64,000 nucleotides of DNA. Origin: Roseateles koreensis. GTDB lineage: Bacteria > Pseudomonadota > Gammaproteobacteria > Burkholderiales > Burkholderiaceae_C. The translations under genes were made by a program, and so were the position numbers. The DNA lies in the NCBI RefSeq assembly GCF_028595305.1, contig NZ_JAQQXS010000013.1, positions 93,001-157,000 of the forward strand, in the 5' to 3' direction. This document shows positions 36,708 through 45,033 of this stretch, piece by piece. Numbering within the stretch: position 1 is the stretch's first letter; each line of letters begins with the position of its first letter. The notes under the pieces are model-generated. The model saw only the letters and a list, made by a program, of their open reading frames with translations. It had not been told where the DNA came from and searched no databases.

Positions 36708-37154
36708 TTACCAGCTGCCGGTGTTGGGCATGGACGCCCAGGGCTCCGCAGGCGCGAGCGCCGGGCCGTCTTGCAGCAGTTCGATGGAGATGTTGTCAGG
36801 TGAGCGCACAAAGGCCATGCGCCCGTCACGCGGGGGGCGCAAGACCGCGACGCCATGATCGGCCAGGCGCTGGCAGGCAGCGTAGATGTCAGGCACGGCA
36901 AAGGCCAGGTGGCCAAAGTTGCGCCCGCCGGTGTAGGTTTCGCTCTTGCCTTCGGCATCAGGCCAGTTGTAGGTCAACTCGACCTGGGGTTGGTAAGGCC
37001 CCGCCGCGTCACCGACCGCAGCCAGATAGACCAGGGTGAAGCGGCCGGCCGCGTGTTCAGTGCGCCGTACTTCGGTCAAGCCGAGGGCATCGCGGTAGAA
37101 CGCCATGGAGGCATCGAGATCGGTCACGCGGACCATGGTGTGCAGGTATTTCAT
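36708..37154 (-). CDS. gloA: VOC-family lactoylglutathione lyase (glyoxalase I-like)
   Basis: A 148-residue vicinal-oxygen-chelate protein. Metal ligands are visible: His5 (LHTMVRV), Glu in QVELTYNW, His in FGHLAFAV and Glu in SIELLQ. The [13 protein letters not shown] segment is typical of GloA. It isomerises the methylglyoxal-glutathione adduct in the cytoplasm. Last gene of a leftward set, 30 bp after the CoA transferase; the Pro-rich C-terminal tail is slightly longer than in E. coli GloA. Confidence 0.9.
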   Translation of the reverse strand: MKYLHTMVRVTDLDASMAFYRDALGLTEVRRTEHAAGRFTLVYLAAVGDAAGPYQPQVELTYNWPDAEGKSETYTGGRNFGHLAFAVPDIYAACQRLADHGVAVLRPPRDGRMAFVRSPDNISIELLQDGPALAPAEPWASMPNTGSW

Positions 37155-37184
37155 GGAGGAGAGCTTCCTTTGGGTATGGCGGGT

Positions 37185-38447
37185 CTAGGCAAGGTCAGGC
37201 GCCGGGCTTTCGTTTTTCTCGACGCCCAAAACGCCTTGTGCGCAGAGTTCTTGTATCTCGGTGTCGCTGTAGCCCAAGCCGTGCATCAGGCTCAGCGTGT
37301 GTTCGCCCAGCCGTGGTGGGTCGTGGCGCAAGCCCAGGCGGTGTCCGTCCAGGCTCAGCGGTAGCAAGGGGACCCGGGTGTTGCGGCCATCCGGCAGGGT
37401 CATGGGCGCCAATCCGCCGGTAGCCAGAAGATGGGGGTCGTCCATCAGTTGGTCCGGGCGAGTGATGGGGGCGAAGGGCAGGCCCTGGGTTTCGAACAGG
37501 GCGGTGATCTCGGTGCCCTGGCGATCTTTCAGGCGGCGGCGCAGTTCGGGCAGCAGCCATTCGCGGGCCAGCACACGTAACTGGTTATTGCTCAGGTGCG
37601 GGTCGGCCCGCAAATCTTCGAAGCCAAAGGCTTGGCAGAAGACGCTCCATTGGGTGTCGCTGACCACGGCCAGAAAAATCTGTGCGTCTTTGCCGTCTGG
37701 CCCCACTGCGGTGAACACGTCGTAAATGCCCCAGGGAGAGATGCGCTCGGGCATGGGGGCGGCCGGTTTGCCGGTGACGGCAAACTGCATCATGTGTTGT
37801 GCGACGAGGAAGATATTGTTTTCAAACAAGGCGGACTGCACCTGTTGCCCGCGCCCGGTTTGGTGGCGTTGCTGCAAGGCGGCCAACACGCCGATGGCGC
37901 CGAACATGCCGCCCATGATGTCGTTGACGCTGGTGCCTGCACGCAGGGGGTCGCCCGGACGCCCCGTCATATAGGCCAGCCCGCCCATCATCTGCACCAC
38001 TTCATCAAGTGCTGTACGGTGCTCATAGGGGCCGGGTAAAAAGCCCTTGTGTGACACATAGATCAAACGCGGGTTCAGTGCAGATAGGGCGTCAAAGCTC
38101 AAGCCGAGGCGGTCCATGCTGCCGCTCTTGAAGTTTTCGCTGAACACATCGGCGGAGGTCAGCAACTTGAGCGTAATTTCCAAACCACGCGGGTGCTTGA
38201 TGTCGAGCGCCAGGCTCTTCTTGTTGCGATTGAACAGCGGGTAGAACCCGGCGCCGGCGCCGAGAAGCTGGCGGGTGTTGTCGCCCGTCAGTGGCTCGAT
38301 CTTGATCACTTCGGCGCCGAGGTCGCCCAGCACCATGCCGCAGGTGGGGCCCATCACCATGTGGGTGAATTCAATGACGCGCAGGCCGGCCAGCGGCAAG
38401 GGTTGAGCCGGGGCGGGGGCGCTTGTGGAGCGGGGTGCAGAGTTCAT
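37185..38447 (-). CDS. CaiB/BaiF family (class III) CoA-transferase
   Basis: A 420-residue class III CoA transferase. The N-terminal GLRVIEFTHMVMGPTCGMVLGDLGAEVIKIE is the family signature, and Asp176 in GTSVNDIMGG occupies the position of the covalent catalytic aspartate known from formyl-CoA transferase. TGRGQQVQSALFEN follows. It transfers CoA between carboxylic acids; donor and acceptor are not identifiable. It lies 4 bp after the LEA-type lipoprotein gene and 30 bp before gloA, so likely co-transcribed. Confidence 0.9.
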   Translation of the reverse strand: MNSAPRSTSAPAPAQPLPLAGLRVIEFTHMVMGPTCGMVLGDLGAEVIKIEPLTGDNTRQLLGAGAGFYPLFNRNKKSLALDIKHPRGLEITLKLLTSADVFSENFKSGSMDRLGLSFDALSALNPRLIYVSHKGFLPGPYEHRTALDEVVQMMGGLAYMTGRPGDPLRAGTSVNDIMGGMFGAIGVLAALQQRHQTGRGQQVQSALFENNIFLVAQHMMQFAVTGKPAAPMPERISPWGIYDVFTAVGPDGKDAQIFLAVVSDTQWSVFCQAFGFEDLRADPHLSNNQLRVLAREWLLPELRRRLKDRQGTEITALFETQGLPFAPITRPDQLMDDPHLLATGGLAPMTLPDGRNTRVPLLPLSLDGHRLGLRHDPPRLGEHTLSLMHGLGYSDTEIQELCAQGVLGVEKNESPAPDLA

Positions 38448-38451
38448 CGAT

Positions 38452-38934
38452 TTACTTGGGCAGCTTCAACAGGCCTTTGCTTGAAAACCGCACAGTGCCG
38501 AACAGCCCCCCGGCCAGCTTGCCGGTGAGCATGTAAGGCAGCTCGCCCTGTTCGGCCACGTCATTGAAGCTCATGGCTTGGCGCACAGCGGCGAAGGCTG
38601 AGATGGTCAAGGGCAGGTTGAGCAGGGTTTCGCCGTAGCGGGGCACTTCGCCTTTTTGGTTGCTCACGCCGCTGGCGAAGCTCTTGCCGTTCAGCTCCAG
38701 GTCGATGGCGGCGCCGTCGAATTCGATGGGCAAGTCATTGGGGTTTTGCACGCGCAGTTTCACCAGCAGGCGCAACTCCAGCCCCTCGCCGGCCATGGGC
38801 TCCACGCCCACCACGTTGACCCGCAGGGGATCGCGTGAGTTCAAGGTGGCGCAGCCGCTGAGCCACAGCAGTGCGGCAGGTGCCAGCGTGTGGCCAAGCA
38901 GGCGGCGGCGGGTGAGATGGTGGGCCGTGTTCAT
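38452..38934 (-). CDS. LEA14-like (WHy domain) lipoprotein
   Basis: A 160-residue lipoprotein: an Arg-rich N-terminus (TRRRLL), hydrophobic stretch and lipobox LSGC with Cys at about 28. The body resembles the LEA type 2/WHy beta-sandwich (VKLRVQNPNDLPIEFDGAAIDLELNG). The function of bacterial members is poorly known; desiccation or envelope roles are proposed for the family. Start ATG at 38934 has aaagga seven bases upstream. It is followed within 4 bp by the CoA transferase gene. Confidence 0.82.
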   Translation of the reverse strand: MNTAHHLTRRRLLGHTLAPAALLWLSGCATLNSRDPLRVNVVGVEPMAGEGLELRLLVKLRVQNPNDLPIEFDGAAIDLELNGKSFASGVSNQKGEVPRYGETLLNLPLTISAFAAVRQAMSFNDVAEQGELPYMLTGKLAGGLFGTVRFSSKGLLKLPK

Positions 38935-38951
38935 AGGGGCATCCTTTGCGA

Positions 38952-39614
38952 TCAAGCCAGTACGCGCAGCAGCCAGTCGTTGAGCGCTTGCACTTCTTCC
39001 ATGCACAGCGAATGCTCGATCGGGTACTCGTGCCATTCAACCGTATGCCCCAGGCGCGTGAGCAGCTCGCGCGAGGACTGGCCCCGATTGATGCTTACGA
39101 CGGGGTCGCGCGAGCCATGGGCCATGAAAATCGGTGTTTCAAGATTGGCGCCATGGCGTTCGGCGGCGGTGCTGTCAGGCAGCGGCAAATAGCCCGACAG
39201 ACCCGCCAGGCCTGCCAGCCGCTGCGGGTAGCGCAAACCTGCTAGCAGGGTCATGGCGCAGCCTTGCGAAAACCCCGCCAGCACAATGCGCTCGGGCGGC
39301 ACGCCGCGCGCAATCTCCTGGTCCAGCAACTGATGGAGTTGGCTGACCGATAGCCGCAGGCCGCTCTCATCCTCACGGCGTTGCAGATCGGTGCCGAGGA
39401 TGTCGTACCAGGCCCGCATGCGGTAGCCGTTGTTGATGGTGACGGCACGCTCCGGCGCACGAGGCATCACGCAGCGCACGGGCCCGACCGTGTCGAGATC
39501 GAGAGCGTCGAACATCTGGATGAAGTCGGCGCCGTCCGCCCCCAGGCCGTGCAACACGATCAGCGTGGCACGGGGGGGCGTGGCGGGATTGAGTTCGATG
39601 GTGACGAGGGACAT
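38952..39614 (-). CDS. phospholipase/carboxylesterase family alpha/beta hydrolase
   Basis: A 220-residue alpha/beta hydrolase. The oxyanion region LHGLGADGADF, nucleophile Ser in GFSQG, acid Asp in SRDPVV and His in EHSL form the triad. It matches bacterial carboxylesterase/acyl-protein thioesterase-like enzymes (family length 215-225). The ATG at 39614 is chosen since longer in-frame sequence has no homology features. It is 17 bp upstream of the LEA lipoprotein gene. Confidence 0.9.
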   Translation of the reverse strand: MSLVTIELNPATPPRATLIVLHGLGADGADFIQMFDALDLDTVGPVRCVMPRAPERAVTINNGYRMRAWYDILGTDLQRREDESGLRLSVSQLHQLLDQEIARGVPPERIVLAGFSQGCAMTLLAGLRYPQRLAGLAGLSGYLPLPDSTAAERHGANLETPIFMAHGSRDPVVSINRGQSSRELLTRLGHTVEWHEYPIEHSLCMEEVQALNDWLLRVLA

Positions 39615-39709
39615 GGTGGGCTGCGTTGATTCGACGAAGCAATATCGTAGCCGCCCGGCGCACCCTGATGCGACACTGGCGCGCCTGCTCCCGAGGCGCG
39701 AGGCGCTGC

Positions 39710-40288
39710 TTAACCCAAGGGGCGCACGCCAATCAGGCTTTGGTGGCCCCAAAACGCGAAGGCTGTCCACGCGATGGCGCCCAGCACCACGGTGATGAGT
39801 GTGGCCGTTATGTTGGAAGCCAAGGCCGCGGGAGGATGGCGCCGGTCGCGCTGGCGTGCTGCGCGAAAGGCCAGCACGGCCCAAATCAAAAAGCTGCCAA
39901 ACAGCAGCAGATCCGCCAGCGTGTGGTTGGCCAGCAGGTGGGCAAATGCCCACACTTTGACGCCCAACATCATGGGGTGGCGCAGCCGCGCCTTGATGGC
40001 GTTGGCCGGCACATAGGCGGCGGCCAGAAGGACAAAGCCGATCAAGGTCAGCAGGGCCGCCAGATGGCTCATGCCGGGCAGGGTGGCCCACAGCACCACG
40101 GGGGTCTGCCGCGCCAGGCCGAAGCCCTGCACGATGAGCACAAAGCCGAGCACGGAGAGCACGGTGTAGCCCAACTTCCAGGCCATGGGGCCGCGGCGTG
40201 CGATCTGGGCACTGCGCCAATCGTCAGCAACGATGCGCACGGAATGCACGCCCAGAAAAAGGGCAAGGCCAGCGATCAAGACGAGCAT
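39710..40288 (-). CDS. NnrU-family membrane protein
   Basis: A 192-residue integral membrane protein with five to six hydrophobic segments. The features HSVRI, RHPMMLGVKVWAFAHLLANHTLADLLLF and the terminal WGHQSLIGVRPLG match the NnrU/isoprenylcysteine-methyltransferase-like family. NnrU was first linked to nitric-oxide metabolism in Rhodobacter, but most homologues, as here, have no denitrification neighbours. aggtga upstream on the minus strand supports the start. Confidence 0.85.
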   Translation of the reverse strand: MLVLIAGLALFLGVHSVRIVADDWRSAQIARRGPMAWKLGYTVLSVLGFVLIVQGFGLARQTPVVLWATLPGMSHLAALLTLIGFVLLAAAYVPANAIKARLRHPMMLGVKVWAFAHLLANHTLADLLLFGSFLIWAVLAFRAARQRDRRHPPAALASNITATLITVVLGAIAWTAFAFWGHQSLIGVRPLG

Positions 40289-40319
40289 AGGTTCACCTGG
40301 GAAGAAACGGGGCGGTCGG

Positions 40320-40380
40320 CAAAGGGGCGACGTGCATGTCGCCCCTTTGCCCTTGTAGCCGATTTATCGGACAAATCGGC
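40320..40380. other. two perfect hairpins upstream of the NnrU gene
   Basis: Inverted repeats caaaggggcgac/gtcgcccctttg (40320-40349, 12-bp arms, 6-nt loop) and gccgattt/aaatcggc (40358-40380, 8-bp arms) lie 8 bp apart, between the small membrane ORF and the NnrU gene. Neither is followed by a clear T-run on the minus strand, but the first could act as a terminator on either strand. They may also structure the NnrU 5' leader. Confidence 0.6.
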
Positions 40381-40495
40381 GACGCGACGCATTTCTCCTG
40401 GCGCAGGAAAACCCCAGGCGGACAGCTGCTGGCGACGGGCTGCGACGCTGACCACGGCGGGCATCAAGCCCGTGAGATTCAGCCGATCAAATCGG

Positions 40496-40627
40496 TCAGG
40501 TCGGGACAACCCAGGACAAGCTCCACAGCAAGGCGGGGTAGAGCAAGCCCCAGGTGGCGGCCAGCAAGCCCACCGCCTTCAGGCTGGTGACGGCACTTTC
40601 ACGTGGGCGGGAGAGGCTGATCTTCAT
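40496..40627 (-). CDS. putative 43-residue single-span membrane protein
   Basis: Short ORF of 43 codons preceded by a strong ribosome site (caggag, about 7 bases before the ATG at 40627). The protein has a basic N-terminus (MKISLSRPRESAV) and one predicted transmembrane helix (about 17-40, LKAVGLLAATWGLLYPALLW). No family is recognised. The strong ribosome site, positive-inside topology and lack of any competing gene in this interval make it a plausible small protein. The longer reading to 40762 lacks support. Confidence 0.55.
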   Translation of the reverse strand: MKISLSRPRESAVTSLKAVGLLAATWGLLYPALLWSLSWVVPT

Positions 40628-40754
40628 GGCGGACTCCTGGCAGAGAAAGACGAGAGGACGGTCGGTGATGCACGCAAGCTCGGGCGTTTGCGGCGGCCTG
40701 GCGGGCTTCAAGAACCAAGCAAGCCGCATGCCAGCGCGGCCTAAAAACGGCGAC

Positions 40755-41303
40755 CTAAGCACTTCGGTCCACTCTTAACGCCAGCACCACCGAACTGGTT
40801 GTCTTGATCACCCCCTCGATTTCCCCAATCTCGTCCAACAAGGTGTCCAGCCGCATGGTGGACTCAGCCCGCAGCAGCGCCATGTAATCGAACTCACCGC
40901 TCACGGAGGCGAGCTGCCGCAACTCCGGCAACAAGCTCAGGCGTTTGACCACATCGCGTCCGGCTTTGGGCTGCACGGTGATGCCCACATAGGCTTGTAT
41001 GCCCCGGTCTGCGGAGTCCACGCCCAGCCGCACCGTGTAGCCCACGATGACACCGCTGGCTTCCAGCCGGGCCAATCGCGCCACCACCGTGGTGCGCGCC
41101 ACGCCCAATTTGCGGGCGAGCTGCGCCGTGCTGGCGCGCGCATCGGCTTGCAGCAGGGCGATCAATTGGCGGTCGGGCAAGGCCTTGGCGCCAGAGGGCT
41201 CGGCGGCGCTGCGTGTGTCTATCTGCGTGTTTGCCTGCGAGGCGCTGCGGCCTTTGCCTGGCGTTTCTGCCCGAGTTGCGGGAGGACGGGGTGGTCGACT
41301 CAT
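40755..41303 (-). CDS. Lrp/AsnC-family transcriptional regulator
   Basis: A 182-residue regulator with an Arg/Pro-rich extension of about 40 residues, then the AsnC helix-turn-helix (ARASTAQLARKLGVARTTVVARLARLE) and a RAM effector domain (SGEFDYMALLRAE). It is divergent from a lysine 6-dehydrogenase-like gene, and both share a 149-bp region with repeated CGACGAA boxes. It probably activates or represses the lysine-degradation pair in response to lysine (inference; such linkage is known for bacterial LysDH/AASADH operons). Confidence 0.88.
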   Translation of the reverse strand: MSRPPRPPATRAETPGKGRSASQANTQIDTRSAAEPSGAKALPDRQLIALLQADARASTAQLARKLGVARTTVVARLARLEASGVIVGYTVRLGVDSADRGIQAYVGITVQPKAGRDVVKRLSLLPELRQLASVSGEFDYMALLRAESTMRLDTLLDEIGEIEGVIKTTSSVVLALRVDRSA

Positions 41304-41327
41304 CGGAAACCCTTGGTTGAATCGTTA

Positions 41328-41376
41328 CGACGAACTTTATCGACATTCCGTCGAAACAATCTAATTATTCGACGAA
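41328..41376. promoter_or_regulatory. candidate Lrp-type operator cluster
   Basis: CGACGAA occurs at 41328-41334 and 41370-41376, 42 bp apart (about four helical turns), and the inverted pair CGTCGAA (41349-41355)/TTCGACG (41368-41374) lies between and over the second. The cluster is inside the divergent promoter of the Lrp-like regulator and the dehydrogenase gene, as expected for a DNA-wrapping Lrp octamer. Confidence 0.5.
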
Positions 41377-41452
41377 ACGGTGCTTTCTTTCGTCCGGTCT
41401 TCTCCCTAGACTGAGCGCGAATTCAGGCGTTTCAGCTTCGAAAGGACATCCC

Positions 41453-42547
41453 ATGAAAGTCGCTCTGCTCGGCGCCGGACACATCGGCCAAACCATTGCC
41501 CGCCTGCTGCACGGTAGCGGCGATTACCGCGTGACGGTGATCGATAAAAGCGCGGCTGCCTTGGCGCGCCTGCAGGCCGAGGGCATTGCCACCTTGGCGG
41601 TGGACACCGCCGACGCCTGCGCCTTGGCGGCGGCCTTGAAGGGCCAGGACACCGTGGTGAACGCGCTGCCCTACCACCTGGCCATCACGGCTGCGCATCT
41701 CGCGCTGGAGGCGGGCTGCCACTACTTCGATTTGACCGAAGACGTGGCCGCCACCAAAGAAATCAAACGCATCGCCGAGGGCGCCCGGACCGCCTTCATG
41801 CCGCAATGTGGCCTGGCGCCGGGCTTTATCGGCATCGTGGCGCACCACCTGGCCCAGGGCTTCGACTCGTTGCAGGACGTGAAGATGCGGGTCGGCGCCT
41901 TGCCGGCCTTTCCCACCAATGCGTTGAAGTACAACCTGACCTGGAGCGTGGACGGCCTCATCAATGAATACTGCCATCCCTGTGAATCGATTCACGACGG
42001 CGCCCTGATCGCCGCGCTGCCGCTCGAGGGCTTAGAGCATTTTTCGCTCGACGGCACCGAGTATGAAGCCTTCAACACCTCCGGCGGTTTGGGGACCTTG
42101 TGCGAGACGCTGCAGGGGCGGGTGCGCAATCTGGACTACAAAACGGTGCGCTATCCGGGGCACCGTGATTTGATGATGATGTTGCTCGATGACCTGCAGT
42201 TGAAGAACGACCAGGAAACGCTCAAGAACATCATGCGCAAGAGCATGCCCGCCACCATGCAAGACGTGGTGCTGGTGTTTGTGACAGTGTCTGGTATGCG
42301 CGCTGGCAGCCTGGTGCAAGAGGTATTTGCGAGGAAAATCTTTGCCGAGCGCGAGGGGCCCGCGCCGCTTTCAGCCATTCAAATCACCACGGCGGCAGGC
42401 ATTTGTGCGGCGGTGGATTTGTTCCGCGAAGGCAAGCTGCCGAGCTCGGGCTTTATTCGTCAAGAGCAGGTGAAGTTGCCGGAATTTTTGGCCAACCGTT
42501 TCGGCAAGGCCTACCAGCAATCGCGGCAGGTTGAATCCATTGGGTGA
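41453..42547 (+). CDS. saccharopine dehydrogenase-family protein, probable L-lysine 6-dehydrogenase
   Basis: A 364-residue NAD(P)-dependent enzyme with a Rossmann motif GAGHIG at 7-12 and the saccharopine-dehydrogenase C-terminal domain. The CGLAPGF motif (about 122-128) is family-typical. Single-domain proteins of this type beside an ALDH7-like aminoadipate semialdehyde dehydrogenase and an Lrp regulator are usually lysine 6-dehydrogenases, which oxidise lysine to aminoadipate semialdehyde/piperideine-6-carboxylate. True saccharopine dehydrogenase activity cannot be excluded. It is 39 bp upstream of the ALDH gene. Confidence 0.82.
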   Translation: MKVALLGAGHIGQTIARLLHGSGDYRVTVIDKSAAALARLQAEGIATLAVDTADACALAAALKGQDTVVNALPYHLAITAAHLALEAGCHYFDLTEDVAATKEIKRIAEGARTAFMPQCGLAPGFIGIVAHHLAQGFDSLQDVKMRVGALPAFPTNALKYNLTWSVDGLINEYCHPCESIHDGALIAALPLEGLEHFSLDGTEYEAFNTSGGLGTLCETLQGRVRNLDYKTVRYPGHRDLMMMLLDDLQLKNDQETLKNIMRKSMPATMQDVVLVFVTVSGMRAGSLVQEVFARKIFAEREGPAPLSAIQITTAAGICAAVDLFREGKLPSSGFIRQEQVKLPEFLANRFGKAYQQSRQVESIG

Positions 42548-42586
42548 TGCCCCGCAAGCACTGCGCAAACAAACGAAAATTCCGCC

Positions 42587-44101
42587 ATGAATGAAATCAA
42601 AACACTTCTGAATTCTCTGGGCCTGCCTGACGCGGCCTTCAACGGTGGCGCCTTGGTCGTTCGCTCGCCGATTGATGGTGCCGTGCTCGGCAGCGTGCAT
42701 ACCGCCAGCGCAGGTGATATGCGTGAAGCCGTTGCGCGGGCTCATGGCGCGTTTCAGACCTGGCGGACGGTGCCGGCGCCGCGCCGCGGGGAACTGGTGC
42801 GTTTGTTCGGTGAAGAATTGCGCACACACAAATCGGCCTTGGCGCGCTTGGTGTCGCTCGAGGCCGGCAAGGTGACGAGCGAGGGTGAGGGTGAGGTGCA
42901 GGAGATGATCGACATCTGCGACTTTGCCGTCGGCCTGTCGCGTCAGTTGCACGGACTCACCATCGCCTCGGAGCGCCCCGGCCACCGCATGATGGAGCAG
43001 TGGCTGCCACTGGGTGTTGTGGGCATCATCTCGGCGTTCAATTTTCCCGTGGCCGTGTGGGCCTGGAATGCCGCGCTGGCGCTGGTGTGCGGTAACAGTT
43101 GTGTGTGGAAGCCTTCCGAAAAAACGCCGCTCACCGCGCTGGCGACGCAAGCCCTGTTTGACAAGGCCCGGGTTCACTTCGATGCAGCGGGTGGCGGTGC
43201 GCCGGCACATCTTTCTCAAGTGCTGCAAGGCGGCGCCGCAGTGGGCGAGGCCCTGGTCGACGCTGAACAGGTGGCCCTGGTGTCCGCCACCGGATCAACG
43301 CGGATGGGTCGAGCGGTGGGGCCCAAGGTGGCTGCGCGTTTTGGCCGCTGTCTTTTGGAGTTAGGTGGCAATAACGCCATCATCGTCAGCCCTTCGGCCG
43401 ATCTGGAACTGGCCGTGCGTGGCATCTTGTTTGGCGCCTACGGGACGGCAGGGCAGCGCTGCACCAGCACGCGCCGGGTCATCATCCACGAAAGCATTCA
43501 TGACGAACTGGTAGCGCGCCTGGACACGGCGCGGGCCAGCTTGCGCATCGGCAATCCGCTCGTGGCGGGCCATTTGATCGGTCCTTTGATCGATGCGGCC
43601 GCTTTTGACGCCATGCAGCAGGCCCTGGCCCATGCACGCGCGCAGGGTGGCGAGGTGAGCGGTGGAGCCCGTGTGCTGACCGATGTGCACCCAGAGGCCT
43701 GGTACGTGCAGCCGGCTCTGGTGCGAATGCCGGCGCAAACGGCCGTGGTCAGGCAGGAGACGTTTGCGCCCATTCTCTACACGCTCAAATACCTTCAGCT
43801 TGACGAGGCCATTGCCTTGCAGAACGATGTGCCGCAAGGCTTGTCTTCCGCCATCTTCACCAATGACTTGCGCGAGGCTGAGCAGTTCATGTCGGCGCGT
43901 GGCTCCGATTGCGGCATTGCCAACGTGAACATTGGTACCTCGGGTGCGGAGATCGGCGGCGCCTTTGGCGGCGAGAAAGAAACCGGTGGCGGCCGTGAGT
44001 CCGGTTCAGACGCATGGCGTGCTTATATGCGCCGCACGACCAACACCATCAACTACTCCCGGGAATTGCCTTTGGCGCAGGGCGTGAAGTTCGATCTTTG
44101 A
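42587..44101 (+). CDS. L-aminoadipate-semialdehyde dehydrogenase (ALDH7-like)
   Basis: A 504-residue aldehyde dehydrogenase close to the ALDH7/antiquitin group: the ERPGHRMMEQWLPLG segment, PWNF-equivalent SAFNFP, general base Glu in LLELGGNNA and catalytic Cys in GQRCTSTRR are visible. It oxidises aminoadipate semialdehyde (from lysine) to L-2-aminoadipate with NAD(P)+. The dehydrogenase upstream supplies the substrate and the pair is probably co-transcribed. Confidence 0.88.
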   Translation: MNEIKTLLNSLGLPDAAFNGGALVVRSPIDGAVLGSVHTASAGDMREAVARAHGAFQTWRTVPAPRRGELVRLFGEELRTHKSALARLVSLEAGKVTSEGEGEVQEMIDICDFAVGLSRQLHGLTIASERPGHRMMEQWLPLGVVGIISAFNFPVAVWAWNAALALVCGNSCVWKPSEKTPLTALATQALFDKARVHFDAAGGGAPAHLSQVLQGGAAVGEALVDAEQVALVSATGSTRMGRAVGPKVAARFGRCLLELGGNNAIIVSPSADLELAVRGILFGAYGTAGQRCTSTRRVIIHESIHDELVARLDTARASLRIGNPLVAGHLIGPLIDAAAFDAMQQALAHARAQGGEVSGGARVLTDVHPEAWYVQPALVRMPAQTAVVRQETFAPILYTLKYLQLDEAIALQNDVPQGLSSAIFTNDLREAEQFMSARGSDCGIANVNIGTSGAEIGGAFGGEKETGGGRESGSDAWRAYMRRTTNTINYSRELPLAQGVKFDL

Positions 44102-44107
44102 GAATAC

Positions 44108-44137
44108 TTGCCTGTCATTTAAAAACCGTGCTATAGT
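44108..44137 (+). promoter_or_regulatory. sigma70-type promoter of the tRNA-Leu gene
   Basis: TTGCCT (44108-44113) and TATAGT (44132-44137) are separated by 18 bp and lie about 75 bp before the tRNA. Both hexamers agree well with the sigma70 consensus. Confidence 0.65.
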
Positions 44138-44212
44138 TCGGCCTCTTCGCTGATGACGACAAGTCAGAAGCTGGAAAAGCAAAAAGCAAGCCTTAAAAAG
44201 CGAGCGAGCAAA

Positions 44213-44297
<85 letters not shown>

Positions 44298-44303
44298 AAC
44301 AAG

Positions 44304-44332
44304 AAAAGCCAGCACGCAAGTGCTGGCTTTTT
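44304..44332 (+). terminator. rho-independent terminator after tRNA-Leu
   Basis: Perfect 12-bp stem aaaagccagcac/gtgctggctttt with loop gcaa, ending in TTTTT, 7 bp after the tRNA CCA. Confidence 0.92.
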
Positions 44333-44573
44333 GCGTTTTCGGGGTTGGCACTTTGTGTTCTGCAGGGTCAGGCCTTGCCCGCATCGATTTTGAGCGTTAT
44401 AGGGGAAAACTGCCCCTATGATTGCCACGCGCTGGGAGGCAAAATAACTAATTGCGACCCTGAAGTGATGATTCATGGCGCATCGACGCAGGCTTTCCAT
44501 CGTGGTTCTCGTCGATTCAGTGAAAATAGCGCCGCCCGAGCTGGTCGGGCATCAATTGAGATGAGATCCTGGA

Positions 44574-44933
44574 ATGAATAAAACCGAACTGATTGAACAT
44601 CTGGCCGCCAAGCATGCGATGACCAAGGCTGAAGCCGGTCGCGTTCTGGAAACCCTGTTGGACGTCGTGGTCACCACCGTGAAAAAGGGTGGCGCCGTGT
44701 CGATCCCGGGCTTCGGCTCGTTCAAGCAGCACGCCCGCGCAGCCCGCACCGGCGTGAACCCCAGCACTGGCGACAAGATCAAGATCGCCGCAGCCAAGCT
44801 GCCCAAGTTCACACCGGGCGCCGGCTTCAAGGCAGCGGTTGATCCAAAGGCTGCTGCCCGCAAGGCCGCCAAGGCTGCTGAAGCCAAGCCCAAGGCGGCG
44901 GCCAAGCCGGCTGCCAAGAAGGCCAAGAAGTAA
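44574..44933 (+). CDS. HU-family DNA-binding protein with Ala/Lys-rich C-terminal tail
   Basis: A 119-residue nucleoid protein. Residues 1-90 are a canonical HU fold with GFGSFKQHARAARTGVNPSTGDKI forming the DNA-binding arm. The last about 28 residues (KAAARKAAKAAEAKPKAAAKPAAKKAKK) are a histone H1-like Lys/Ala/Pro tail, absent from E. coli HU (90 residues) but found in some Burkholderiales HU proteins. It would bind and bend DNA nonspecifically, and the tail probably adds compaction. It is monocistronic, bounded by terminators. Confidence 0.93.
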   Translation: MNKTELIEHLAAKHAMTKAEAGRVLETLLDVVVTTVKKGGAVSIPGFGSFKQHARAARTGVNPSTGDKIKIAAAKLPKFTPGAGFKAAVDPKAAARKAAKAAEAKPKAAAKPAAKKAKK

Positions 44934-44961
44934 TCAAGCACTCAGGCTGACAGCCGATTGC

Positions 44962-44996
44962 AAGGCCGGACGCTCGAAGGGGCGCCCGGCTTTTTT
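44962..44996 (+). terminator. rho-independent terminator after the HU gene
   Basis: Stem gccggacgc/gcgcccggc with one mismatch, followed by TTTTTT, 28 bp after the HU stop. Confidence 0.85.
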
Positions 44997-45033
44997 GTGG
45001 GCGGCTGATTTCTCTTGTATAGGCTGTGGCACC

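Noticed and set aside
39626..40744. plus-strand ORF of 372 codons across the NnrU region
   Set aside because: Gln/His/Gly-rich composition typical of antisense ORFs in GC-rich DNA; the minus-strand NnrU-like membrane protein is the real gene.
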